A DNA stretch of 64,000 nt, from the NCBI GenBank assembly GCA_005765155.1, contig VCCP01000003.1:930001-994000 (forward strand), given 5' to 3'. Every line of letters begins with the position of its first letter. Position 1 is the first letter of the stretch. The stretch is from Zelopaecilomyces penicillatus. Its lineage: Eukaryota > Ascomycota > Sordariomycetes > Hypocreales > Pseudodiploosporaceae. Made by a program: the position numbers and the translations under genes. This document shows, piece by piece, positions 37,262-48,926 of the stretch. The notes under the pieces are model-generated. The model saw only the letters and a list, made by a program, of their open reading frames with translations, was not told where the DNA came from and made no database searches.

Positions 37262-38496
37262 ATGCGGTTGATCATCCGTGACGACGCTCATGCTGCTAGC
37301 AGCTATGCCGCAAACTACATTGTCAACCGCATCAATGCCTTCAAGCCTACTGCTGAGAACCCATTCGTCCTCGGTCTCCCCACTGGCTCCAGCCCCCAGG
37401 GCGTGTACAGGATCCTAGTTGAGAGATACAAGGCGGGCGAGGTGAGAAGCATCCATTAGCCCCCATGGTGATCCTGATGAGTATAGTAGAGGGCTTAGAG
37501 CAACCGCTGACCGGCAATTCCATTTCATAGATCTCTTTTGAAAATGTCATTACCTTCAACATGGATGAGTACGTCGGCATTCCGCGCGACCATCCGGAGT
37601 CCTACCACTCCTTCATGTGGAAGCACTTTTTCTCCCATGTGAACATTCATCCTTCCAATGTCCATATTCTGAATGGCAATGCGCCCAACCTCGAGGCTGA
37701 GTGTGTTGCCTATGAGGACGCCATTAAGAAATCTGGTGGTATTGATCTTTTCCTTGCTGGCATTGGCGAGGATGGTCACATCGCCTTCAATGAGCCCGGA
37801 TCCAGCTTGGCTAGCCGCACTCGAGTCAAGACTCTTGCCTATGATACTATTCTTGCCAACTCCCGCTTTTTCGACCACGACATCAGCAAAGTGCCCCGCA
37901 TGGCCCTGACTGTTGGTGTCCAGACCGTCCTAGAGGCGAGGGAGGTGGTTGTTATTATTCTTGGCCAGCGAAAGTCGCTTGCTCTTCAGAGATGTATTGA
38001 GCAGGGCGTTAACCATATGTGGACGCTGTCAAGTCTTCAGCTGCACCCTCACCCCATGATTGTCGTCGACGAGGATGCGACGGCTGAGCTGCAGGTCAAG
38101 ACCGTCAAGGTGAGTAACGGCTTTGCGACTCCACATATGCTACCATATCCTCCGTGAAGCTGACTTACTGGGCTCTAGTACTTCAAGAGTATCGAAAAGG
38201 TGGCGCAAGAAGCCGGTTTTGAGCAGATTCTGCCCTCCAAGGTCAGGACTGGCAATGGCTCGGTCCCCCAGACCAGACTCGACGAGGCTTCTTCTCCCAC
38301 AATTCTTGCTCCCCAGCCCACAACTTCCAGACTCCTCGGGGCCACGCCAGCAACAGAATACCCCATCCGCTCCGTGTCACCGGATCTCATCCCAGACCGC
38401 ATGGCTTCCCGCATCCCAGAGCCAAACCTCAACAAGCGACTAACACCGAATCCAGAGCAGCAGACCACACGGCAGCCAAACGCAATTAGTGCTTGA
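37262..38496 (+). CDS. dam1: glucosamine-6-phosphate deaminase/isomerase (Dam1, NagB family)
   Basis: Converts glucosamine-6-phosphate to fructose-6-phosphate and ammonia, the last step of GlcNAc catabolism and the entry into glycolysis. Exons are 37262-37441, 37531-38109 and 38179-38496 (donors GTGAGA and GTGAGT), giving 358 aa. NagB motifs are complete: phosphate loop LGLPTGSSPQGVY, NMDEYVG with Asp72, and GIGEDGHIAFNEPGS with Asp141, His143 and Glu148, the same numbering as the E. coli active site. The catalytic core ends near residue 265. An extra 90 residues or so, rich in Pro/Ser/Thr/Arg and coded by exon 3, form a disordered C-terminal tail. It is divergent from hxk3, 4.4 kb away. Confidence 0.95.
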
Positions 38497-41246
38497 AACA
38501 GCATATGATGGTATAAACGGGGGGTGGCTCTCGCTTTTTCTTTTTCCTTCACTATTTTCTTTCAAGGACTCGGGCTAGACACGTATTGGGTTATGACACT
38601 GTGACGCATGTAGATACCAGGTAGTAGTTTGTTTGCACAGATGCACACCAACAACAAAAAAGGACATAATCTTGGCATTGCAAAATACCTTGTAACTTTC
38701 AGGAATCTTTGTGATTGAAATTTCGCACATGATGTATAATGTTATGACATTGCTTACTGTGGATGTGAATGCTTTTGTGAATTGGTTTTTAGGATAGTCG
38801 ATAGTACAAAAGTGAATGATTATAGCGCCTTTTGTGGTATCCTTGTATAATACCAAGATTCCAAAACAGACACTATATTTGTTTCCATGACTGTTTCCAC
38901 GTCACTCCTTCTTGGAATTGGGCAACAAATCCCGTCAGTTCTGAGATCAACGGCTTCGTGGGGGTTGCTTCTGAATCACCCTCCCCCCACACACACCTTC
39001 TTCGACCCATCACCAGCGCACTCTAGAGTACAAGGATAACGAAGCGCTAAGGCAAGATGTTGTCAAGCAAACCTAGTACAGTAGTTAGATAGCTTGGAGG
39101 TAAGTAAAAGGTCTTCTTCGTGTGGGTGTGTTTAATAAAGCACACAACCGAATGTAACTGTGACAGCTGTCATGCTTCTTCTACAGCCAGGGGTAGTAAG
39201 TAGTAGATGGATGAAAAGAAAGTGAGGGATGAGAAACCATGCCTGGTCTTTGGGACTCACATGCACAATGCCTTCTTTTTTTTTTGATAGTCGCAATATT
39301 GGATTTTTTGTTGTTGTATCAAGTTAGGCACCGCCGGGCCAATACCCGGGATGATTCATAGTAGGAGGTACCTATGGCGTAAAACAAGGTTGATTAAACG
39401 ACATATTTGTCCGGATGCTGTGCATGAAGGAATATTATGAGCGCTGGGCCCCCTCTTCCTTCCTAGCCTCCTAAGCGCGCTCATCTTGAAAGGATGCAGG
39501 CGGGCGCTACGTTCTCCTCATTCACCATTCTGTGGCCTTTTTTTCTTTCTAATCCCTGGATCTTTTGCTTTTTTTTTTCTTCTCATCTCCACCCTTGACA
39601 ATCCTTTTTTTTTTTTCAACTCTATCTCTTGAATGTCTTGATTCTCCCCCCTCAAAATTATTGGTCGTGAACGTGTGACGTTACTTTTCTAGACTGGCCT
39701 GGCTTGGCCTGGATATATGCAGGATCCTATGTCGCGCAGTTTGCTTTTGAGATGGAACAAAACAAACAAACAAGTGCACACAAGCGTGAGACATATACCG
39801 ATTGCTTGGACAATGCAGAGAAAAACGTTTCATTCTCATGTTGAATAGGTAACACAAGTTGTGTTGCACCAGTTTTCTTACCCTTCCCTCTCTCTCCTCC
39901 TCCTCCTCCTCTTCCGCTTGTACCCCCTCCCCAATCATCTAGAGATGAAAAACATCTACAACCCCACAGGGCTGAGCATATATGCTCGATTCATTGCTGA
40001 AAATGGATCGTTGCAGAATCAGGCTGCTTTTCTTCTTCTTTCTTCTTTCTTCACTTTACTTTTCATCCGACGTATCAGGTTACTACTGACTCAAGAAAGG
40101 ACTACGTAGCTACCCTACGAGTCATTCATTCATTCATCTATTTTTAGGAAGGGGGAATTTTGTGCCCTAAAAAGGGAGAAGAAGAACAAAATGATGAAAA
40201 AGAAACAAAAAGCACGAGAAGCTTGTTTCATGTGTGGAGCGGCTAAGGAAGAGGGATCTTACGTTGTAATGTGTCACACTTGGCTGGCACGAAGATCCAC
40301 ACAGCCTACCCAACTCTTCTATTTTACACATTCTGCGCATTTCAAGGGACAGACAGAGCATTTCATTTCATCATTCCCTGCACTGAGATTCTACGTTGAA
40401 AACCCGACAAGAAAGCTGTGCCCAGCCATGGCATCAAGTCATCAGGATTTGGGTACCAGGGTCTCTGCTCTGAAAGGAGTCACCCTCCAAAACTTGGAAA
40501 ACGATGGGACTTTGCAAAACCTCAAGCATTTGTCGTGTCGAACACAAGACCATCTCAACTTCATCCAATCGCGAAATCCTCAATTGCGAGTTCTGCAGCA
40601 CATCTAAGATCCCATTTCGCGGCAACTAACAGCGAGGCCGAGGCAACCGATCATCGCCCACAATTAGAATACACATCGGGGATCCTGGTAGGAACAGGTA
40701 TAAGACTGATTGTATGGTAAAGGATGATTGGCAAGCTAAATATCACAATACACAAAGCAACAGCTAGGTCTTCTGAGTGTCTTGATTCACATTGACTTCC
40801 CGCTACTCTGCTTTGCAGTCCTTCCTCAAAGCAAGCCGCATGCAAGGCTTATATCCAATCATCATCACAAAACCGCCTTTGCATAGCCACAGCAAAACCT
40901 GAAGATACACCAATGCTTGGAACGAATGAAAATGAACCGACTGTCTTATATCCTGAACACATTTTACCCATTTTGAGTTGAAGAGAAAGAAAAAAAAAAC
41001 AGGAAGAAATTTGCCCCGGGGTATAAGTGGGCACTGCCCTGTCCCAGCCTATTTATGATACTGACGAAGCCCGATTTTGGGGAAAAAAAGGTATTTGGCA
41101 ATCGACGGGATGCGTTAAGTGGTTGTAATATGTTACAGATGGGACTCTCTCCCAATGGATGTGGCGTCATGTATTTGACACCATTGGTACTCGGAAAAAA
41201 GCCGCCATGAGGAGATCATTCTTCATTTCGACATGGGCATCGAGCC
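38497..41246. other. convergent 2.75-kb intergenic region between dam1 and ron1
   Basis: 3' flanks of two convergent cluster genes, unusually long for such a spacing. It is rich in T and CT runs (39270-39960). The best frame is 40191-40607 (+, 138 codons, ATG), beginning MMKKKQKAREACFMCGA. It has no recognisable domain, so I do not call it a gene. Confidence 0.55.
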
Positions 41247-43022
41247 TCAGTCAGCAGCAAAATAGCGTTTCGCTTTATTTTTGAGCTGCTGTGCCTTGAT
41301 CTCTGGCGGCAAAATTGTATGATGGACTATATGAGGTCTGTAGACGGCATCGACGGGAGGCATCCTAGAACCACGTTAGTACACTTGCGTTATAGTGAGA
41401 ACATGTAGTCAGTTTTGTTGGTTACTTACCAATCGTCGACACTGAGAGGAAAGTATTCGTAAAGAGGATCAGCCTCTTCCGCAGGACTGCTTCCAGCATT
41501 CTGACCAGTTGCTGGATGTGCTTTGCCCAGTTGTGGGCTTTGCAGCTCGGCGCTCGATCGGTTGGGGCTACGTTCATCCTCTGATAAGGATAGGCTTATG
41601 GGTGCTGCCGTGTTTTGCCGTGACATGGATCCTAGATGGGCCGTTTTCCCCAATGGAGTTCCCTCTCCTGACCATGCCGGGACCGGTGGCCTTGTGACAG
41701 TTGGAGAGACGGCCAACCTTTTCGCTGGGTGAGGGCTTTGACTCGGTTGCGGAATGGGCTGTGGAGTGGTCCACTCATTAGGCTAAGAAGCAGCAGTCAG
41801 TCAGTACTGGCATCCACAGATAAAGGAAGCAACAAGATCCGTCGACTTACGTTAGGGTTGTTGCCAATGGACTGATATCTGTGCATGGCAGCCTGTAGGC
41901 TCTCACGCTCTATCTTAAGGGTCGCGCTATCGGAGCTTGCTGTGTTCTTCCTCTCTATCCTCTTCTCTCCTGTCAAAGGCACATCCTTCCTACTATCGAA
42001 ATTCCGCGGACTTCGGCCTCGCACTATGACGGGTCCGGACTGGATCTCAGCCACTTTAATCATCTCGCCGGATTTTGTCTTTCCCAGCAAATTTATCAAC
42101 ACAACATAATGTTGTTGCAGTCCCTTTCGTCGCCCATTATTGGCCGTGGCATGCTTGAACTGCAGCCTCTTCCAAGATACAGGTAAAGAGACCCGGTTCG
42201 CGTCAAGCTCCTGACCACAGCTTAGGTCAAGCGAAAGGATTGGTGGTGCGGATGCAACTTTTGCGTCTTCTCCGAGCTGAGGATTTGAGCTCTTCCAAGG
42301 TATAGAAATGATTTCCGTGACTTTGCCTTCGATAGATTCGACCGCAGTGATAGAAGCTGAAAGCTCCACAATAGGTACATGGCGGCCCTGATCATCAATA
42401 ATGTTGGTCACAACCCTGGGTAAAGTGACCTGCCCAGAACACTGCCATAGGTTGCGTCGATAGCATGTCAACTCGAGTGGTCGTCCCGAGTTTTCTCCAC
42501 CAAATACATCTTCAGCTACGAAGAACATGCCATACAACTCGGCGCTCATATTCATCTCGGAAAATTTTCCTGTGTCATCCACCATGGTCGCATGCATAAC
42601 CGGGTCTGAAAAACCCAAAAGCTTGTTGTCAAGCTCCTGGGGCGATGATTCCTCATTGATGGCATCAGGGTTTGGCGCTGGCTCGAATGTCCGCGTCGAG
42701 TAAGAGAAAGGGTCTTCAAAGGTAGAGGCAAAGCTATCGAAATCGTAAGAGGGCGTAAAAGGAAGAGGTGCTAGCGAAGCACCGTCACTACAATTGAGAT
42801 GGTTAGCACAAAGAAAGCGTTCGTTGGCGTATCGGATGCGACAGGCGAAAATGCTGCTCTACGGCGATGGTGGGTTAAAGCTTACAGAAGTGTATCATCA
42901 AAACCGAGGTCCTGGTCGAAAGGGTCCATCCCCATGGACTGGCCGGGGCCGTGATTCAATCCCATAGCATCGCTGGGAACTGGAGCGGCTGTCATGGCCG
43001 GCATGGAGTTAAAGGTCGCCAT
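41247..43022 (-). CDS. ron1: Ndt80/PhoG-like transcription factor RON1, regulator of GlcNAc catabolism
   Basis: Nuclear p53-like (Ig-fold) DNA-binding regulator. In Trichoderma the orthologue in the same cluster controls GlcNAc catabolic genes. Exons are 43022-42886, 42787-41851, 41782-41430 and 41364-41247, giving 514 aa. The Ndt80 domain spans about residues 115-310: LTCYRRNLWQCSG, RHVPIVELSASI and, at its end, the nearly invariant IVRGRSPRNFDSRKDVPL segment that contacts DNA. The fourth exon supplies the family's conserved C-terminus (VYRPHIVHHTILPPEIKA ... KRYFAAD), which confirms the last junction. The N-terminal 110 residues are acidic and proline-containing, likely the activation region. 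A short upstream frame overlaps the start codon (see separate entry). Relatives are VIB-1/XprG; synteny favours RON1. Confidence 0.93.
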
Positions 43023-43027
43023 GGCAT
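42992..43027 (-). promoter_or_regulatory. overlapping upstream reading frame at the ron1 start
   Basis: An ATG 5 nt upstream of the ron1 ATG, in another frame, opens an 11-codon frame that stops at a TGA inside the ron1 coding sequence. Its context has A at -3; the ron1 ATG has G at -3 and G at +4. Ribosomes starting at the first ATG would skip ron1, so this could tune its translation. The effect is inferred. Confidence 0.45.
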
Positions 43028-45830
43028 CGTCCGGCCTGCCGTTACCAGCGCATCGAACCGCACCGGGTTAACTTGGTGTGCAGGAGTGGAAAGAGGGGGA
43101 GTCGCACAACGACACAGCGATCGCAGAGCAGAGCGCAGCAAGGAGGAGTTGAAGAGGTTGATGGACAAAGTTGGAGAAGATCAAAACAGCGCAAAGATGG
43201 GTGCCGGCAGCGCAGGCTGTGTAGCGATGACGGTAGGTTAGAGACCCCTCGTTGACGGATGGAGGATTTGATGGCAGGATGACAATGGGATAGAACGGGT
43301 CCAGGAACAGCGAGCGGCAACCAGAATGTACCGAGAGGCTCTAGGAGTGGTAGTGGAAGAGGTGGTGGTTGCGGTTGTATGGTTGTGTGGTTGTTTGTGT
43401 GTGGAGGTGGTGGTGGTAGAGGTGCGACAAAGTGGCATGGCAGGCTGGTGTCTGGCACCTCTTGCGCAGAGCTGACTACCTAACTCGCTGCCACTGTGGT
43501 CACTCCCAGGCCTTGTCGGCCTCGTGCATGCACTGAGTGGGCTGGGGCAAGCGCTACGCCGCAATCAGTGGTCAAGCCAACCGGGCCAAGCACGAAGTAG
43601 TTCACTACCTACTCAGTTCGCCACCATGGCCCATGACAGTTCGCCCCAAAGACGGCCCCTATCTCTGTGTTTGCGTAGTGTGTACCTAGCACCTAGCCTA
43701 ATAAGTATTATCTAACTCGCTATATGGCTTCCACACCACACTCATCATGGCTGCCATGCCTTGCTGAACTGCCACTATCGCCCCAACCGTTCCTCGAAAA
43801 ATAGAAGTCTCACGCAAGCGATAGAGAGAAACAGCGGCCGTTCTGCTGGGGCTTCCAACCCCGGAGCCGGCTGTCATTGGCTGCTCGGACGGAGGGATTA
43901 GGTGGCGCCTGGGGCTATCTACAGGGCCCTAGGTTGGAGACTGGGGCACGCTGGGGCACGCTGGGGCACAGGGGCATTAGGAGCGCTGGAGGGTTGGCCG
44001 GCGATTTGAGTTGGTGGCTATCTGCTACATGCCCGTGCCGATGGCTGCTGCACTTGGACCAATGGAACCAGGCAAGCCAAGCTGCCTTGCCCAAATCCAG
44101 GCAAACGTCGTCTGAACCAGTTCTAGAGCCGCCACACTACCCAGAAAGAGGAAGTCGCCAGGCATGAATCAGTGCTGCTCAGCACCCGTCTCATCCAGCA
44201 TCATCTTCAGCTATCGGTGCCACCGCTGAACCAAAACTTCTACATTACTACATACTACCTACTCACTACCCGGTAATTACTATACCTAGACGAACCTACA
44301 GCCTACCTACGGGCACGCGAACCGTCGTGACCCCCATTCCTCGAACCGACCCCCGACTTCCGACCTCGACTGACCCTGATCTGGCCCGGCTCCAACATCG
44401 ATCAGCGATCGTGCCTGGCCGCAACCGACGAGGAATCACTATCATCGTGCGCCATCACCAAGCATGTTCACGTAGCTTGCCTCTCACCATACGTACCTAA
44501 GTAGGTAATAGAGGCACACACATACGCAGACACACACTCACACACACGCACACGCACACGCACATGCACAAAAGGTCGTTGCCAAGCCCAACTCTATTGT
44601 TTTCCATTCATTTCCATATATTAAAACCACATGGACCGGCTGTGCATCGCCCCGAAATGGACCGTCACAATCCAGCCGACTTTCGTCGAGACAGGGCACT
44701 CCTTCAGGCACCGCATGATGTGAACGGGGGTTACACCGAAGCATGTGGCGTTCACCCCGGAATCTGCAATTACTCCACGCCGCAGACTGGCCGATGGCTT
44801 GGGGAAAACGGAGCAGGCCAAAATCCTGAATGATGTACGAAAGTAGGCAGCATTCCCCAATGTGCTAGCTACATCCTTTTAGGCTCCCCCGAGACCCCGG
44901 CTCTGGCCCATGAACACCCCCGACTCTGGGGAGAAACGGCAAGGCGCTGGTCGTATAGCGTGTGTTTGGACTATCTGGGGCATGAATGATGATCCTGATT
45001 GCTTGACTTGCACGTATGCATGTGTCTACTTGTATGCTGACAGCACTTGTCATCATGCCACGGACCGTAAGCCATGGAACTGCTGAGTGTCCCTGAAATG
45101 AATCGCGGGGGAAAGGAGCTGACCTCATATGTTCTAGAAGCAAACGTCCCCAGGGCGAGCCAAGCCAGGATCGTTCCGCGGCAACTGGAGACTGGCTTGT
45201 GCTTTTTATTTGTAAGGCTCAATGATAGATTGACATGCCCCAGAACTAAATTACCAGGTAATTAGTCTGTGTCAAAGTCTAAGTATTTACCATGGCTTCT
45301 ATTAACAGAAACAGCTAATGCTGTGGTATGGAGTACCTAGTGTAGGCCGTGAAGCCTTTTGTATCTGGGATATCCACTCTCCTTATTGCATTCAATGCCA
45401 AATCAATCCTTCCGTTCAGCACCCGAAACGCCTCTGTCAGTTCTAGGTTTGAAGTAGTACTAAAAATAAGTCCATTTGGTTTTGGCGAGAGGCATCAGCC
45501 TGCGTCGTCCTCCAATATGCATCATCACATAAAGCTGCTTTTTTTCTACGTCTAATGCATGTGCAAGTGCTCGCGTCGTCATGTCTTGCCTGCATCTCAA
45601 CCCCGCGCTGCTGTGCCGATGCTCATCTGCAACGCCTTCTGCAGCACAGAGTTGAGAAACACGATCGCCGCCAATATTGCTTTTTCGAGACCCAGGATAG
45701 TCTGGCCATCTCCACTGTCAGGTTGTTCATGTGCAAGCAGGGCCCTACTAATCACCATTCTAGGTAATCGGTCCGCCGCATGTACTTCGTTACCCGTACC
45801 TAACTAATTGAATGCCCGCAGCCAATCGGT
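43023..45830. other. ron1 promoter and dac1 3' flank
   Basis: 2.8 kb containing the ron1 upstream region and the end of dac1. A TTTGTGTG (about 43395-43402; complement CACACAAA) is a possible self-regulatory Ndt80-type site. There is a triplicated ggggcacgct motif (about 43943-43970) and a CA-rich tract (44514-44571). No coding gene is supported. Confidence 0.55.
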
Positions 45831-47372
45831 TCAAGTGCCCGTGTTGGAAGTGTGCAGTCTAGAGCCGAATTTCCACACCTCATCCAACACCAACTTGCCT
45901 GCAGATCCAGGTGTATGGGGTGTCTCCTCTGAAAAGATGACAAGGTCGGCATCGGCTCCGGCGTCAAGGCTGCCCTTGATGCCCTGCAACCCCATCATGG
46001 CAGCCGGTGTCGCTGTCACAGCCTTGAGTGCCTGGGGAATTCCTGTCCCGGACCACTCCAGGAAGTTGTTGACACACTCTAGCAGAGTGATGGAGCTGCG
46101 TTTCATCCTGTCAGCGCACCCTGTCTCGCTAGTGTGGCGGAATCACAAAAGGTGGGGGAGTAGGAGGCTTGCGCCATTCATTCATTCCATGCTTGTGCAT
46201 CTTGGGGGGTTTGGGAACGGCCCGGTAGAGCTGCATAACTTACCTTCCGGCAATAGTCTCTGAGTTCTCCAAAAGCAACTTGGATCCCTTCTTGACAATA
46301 TTGCATGTGGTTTCGCCGTTAGTCCACGGATAAGCGCCGTCCGGCAGGCCAACCAAGTGCATGGCATCCGTGACTAAAATGAAGCCATCCGGGTGAGCAT
46401 TGAAGGCAATCTTGATGGTTGTTGGATGCAGATGAATGCCGTCCGAGATAATGCCGAAATACGGCCTGGGCAGGCTCTCGGCAAGACCAAGGACTCCAAA
46501 TACGCCTGGGTTTCGGTGGTGAAGCGGTCGCATGGCGTTGAACAGATGGGTAATCATGGTAGCTCCTTGGCCCACTGCTGCCGATGCTTCCTCATAGGCG
46601 GCTTCCGAGTGTCCGATGGAGTAAATGACACCCCGTGCAGTCAATTCTGGGATAAGGTTCATCATCTGCCCGCGCTCTGGCGCAGCGGTAATCATCTTGA
46701 CGGGAACTACATCGCCGTCGAATTTGGGTGTGAGGTTCTCCCGACCGTAGCAGTTTTCCAGATCGATAATCGTGTCGGCTTCTATCAAGACATCAACGTT
46801 GTGGACACCATTCTTGGTGGGGTTCAGGAATGGCCCCTCGCAATGCGCGCCGAGCGATTCCGCACCATCTTTTGCGGCTCGGTGGTGTCCTGATGGTCCT
46901 AGAAACGGTAGGGCCTGCGTGTCCCTGAGTCAGCTCCTCGTACGCCGCAGCAATGCGAAACCCACTGTCAGAGGAATGCAACCTAACCCACCTTTTGATA
47001 CAGCTCTGGCCTTTGGCTAGTGACTGTGGGAAGGTAAGATGTGACGCCGGTTTGCACAATCAGGCGGTTCACCTCCTTGACCTTTTTGCCGTACTGGGAC
47101 ATATCATCGAGCAGCGTCGAGAAGTTGAAACCGAAAGCGCCATTGAGCTGCACATCAATCATGCCGGGCGAAATGATGCGACCGCCGAGATCAATGGTCT
47201 CGTCCGGCAAAATGAGCTCATCGTAGAAGGACGCTTGGCTGTGGATGATCTTGCCAGACACAGAGCTGACCCAGAGGTCTTCTTTGACGAGGGCGTCGCC
47301 CCGCAGGAGGCGGCAGTTGGTGAACTTGGTCAGGCCATTCTTTGGCCGAGTAGGGGATACGGCGATGGGCAT
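45831..47372 (-). CDS. dac1: N-acetylglucosamine-6-phosphate deacetylase (Dac1, NagA family)
   Basis: Removes acetate from GlcNAc-6-phosphate to give glucosamine-6-phosphate, the substrate of the nearby Dam1. Exons are 47372-46992, 46914-46244 and 46095-45831, giving 438 aa. Amidohydrolase features are visible: IISPGMIDVQLNGAFG (the usual metal-binding DxH is altered to DVQ, as in NagA enzymes), metal ligand Glu153 in HCEGPFLNP, His ligands in IGHSEA and ITHLFNAM, SDGIHLHP, and catalytic Asp in LVTDAMHL. The last acceptor was chosen to give AGSSITLLECVNNFLEW, the conserved form; an upstream AG would insert four residues. The C-terminus has the usual GSLDAGADADLVIF. It is divergent from nag3 with a shared 1.55-kb promoter region. 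Confidence 0.94.
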
Positions 47373-48926
47373 GATTGGTTAAGGATGCTAGGTTTGGCGG
47401 AAATCCAAGGGGTTATCGGGACAGCAAGATTCAAGGAGGGAGTGGGCAGAATAAGAAGCTGGATGTCAAAAGATGGGATGTCTTTTCAAAGGTCGTCAGA
47501 ATGCGCTCCATAACAAAAGCAGGAGCGACGTCGCGTTGAAAGAGGCTCTGGCTGGTACTAGTAATTGGGTGCGATGACGCCGGTGGTGCCCACAGCGCCA
47601 GAAACCCAGGGGACCAAAAAAATTGGACGTATCGTCACTGTCACCATGCCATGGATTGAATGGTAAATGCAGATGGATGGCATGGTCGTTGCTACACACT
47701 CTAATGCACAGTGAGACAGATGTCATGGAGGGTACCGACCTCTGAGGGTGGAGAAACCATATAAAAACCAGCCCAGGTAATTAGGTACCTACTTAATTAA
47801 CGTTCAAGTCCTAACAAGACGTTGGTGTATGGGTCGGTAACCTGTTGGTCGGCTGCAGTGTTGCGACTTCGGTGGAGGTTCCGAACAACCACTGACTGAC
47901 GATAGCGTGGGCTCCAATACTCTTCCATTCCAAAATCTGCGCCATGGGGGCCAGCTCCCTGCAGCATCCAACAGGGTCCTAGTGCCTGTTATTACCAAGG
48001 CTGTTAGTGCGTCTGCCACTGAAAAGGTACCTACAGCTGTGTACCTGCCCCTCAAGGTAGCACCCGAGGGCAGCGGCATCCAGCGTGCATCGGCGTACCT
48101 GGATAGGTACAAGAGGGTTGCGCACCCGGCATCTATTGTGCTTTGTTTGTTTCCTTCAAGATCCCAAGACTGTCAAACACACACACGCACTCGTTGTTTC
48201 ACGCCGTCGCCTTCTACGTACTATTATCATATATTGCGCATTCGCTGCAGTATTTTTAAACCACCGAAGCACGCATCATTATCTACAATCTATCTGCAGG
48301 TAGCTGAACTATTGCCACCGCGATCTGTTGTCTCATGGACGGGACCGTTTGTGGTCACCTTGTTGCTCTCGCCTGCTGGTGATCGACCCATGTAACGTTG
48401 ACTCGTTGTAGGTCGCCACCAGAGCACAGTGTCGAGACATTGTCAGTCAGGCCTGTTGTTGTATGGTCACATACCCGCTGTTGCGCTCCGTCCAAGCCCG
48501 TGCCACAACCGGTCCCGACTCAAGCTCCACTGGCGGGACTCGTTGCCGTCAACTGCCTGTAATTAGTGGCCCTCGTACACCTCAGGTACGCCCCTCCTCC
48601 AACGGCCATCTCCGCCCCTCTTCCGTCCTCTGAAAGTCGCCGTCCAGCGACCATCTTCAGTGGCCAGCTACGTGCTATGCACATCCATAACAGTCCCCCG
48701 CTAATTATCAGATACCTAAAGCCCCTCAGCCTACGGAGTACTATATTCATTAAAGACTAGGTACTATCCAGTGGGCATATTAGTGGTCTCTTCAGTGGTC
48801 GATTTGGCGGCCCTTCGCTGCCGTCTTGCACCTCATTCCCGGCACACATGAAAGGCACTCCCGAACGGTGCCCACCTTAACCGATATTGAGCCGGACCGA
48901 GGAGCCGTCTCCGACACGCAGGCGAG
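47373..48926. other. divergent dac1-nag3 promoter region
   Basis: 1.55 kb between two divergent cluster genes. It contains the candidate Ndt80-type site at 48348-48356, a TATAAAAA at about 47760-47767 and short taggtacctac/ttaattaa stretches. No coding gene is seen. Confidence 0.6.
48348..48356 (-). promoter_or_regulatory. candidate RON1/Ndt80-type site in the dac1-nag3 promoter
   Basis: TTTGTGGTC on the + strand (complement GACCACAAA, followed by C), about 570 nt upstream of nag3. It is identical over nine bases to the element at 36516-36524 between hxk3 and dam1. It matches the CRCAAA core of Ndt80-family sites. Use by RON1 is inferred. Confidence 0.35.

Noticed and set aside
40191..40607. 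138-codon ATG frame between dam1 and ron1 with CxxC near its start
   Set aside because: No domain, biased composition and no splice context. A chance frame is more likely than a gene.
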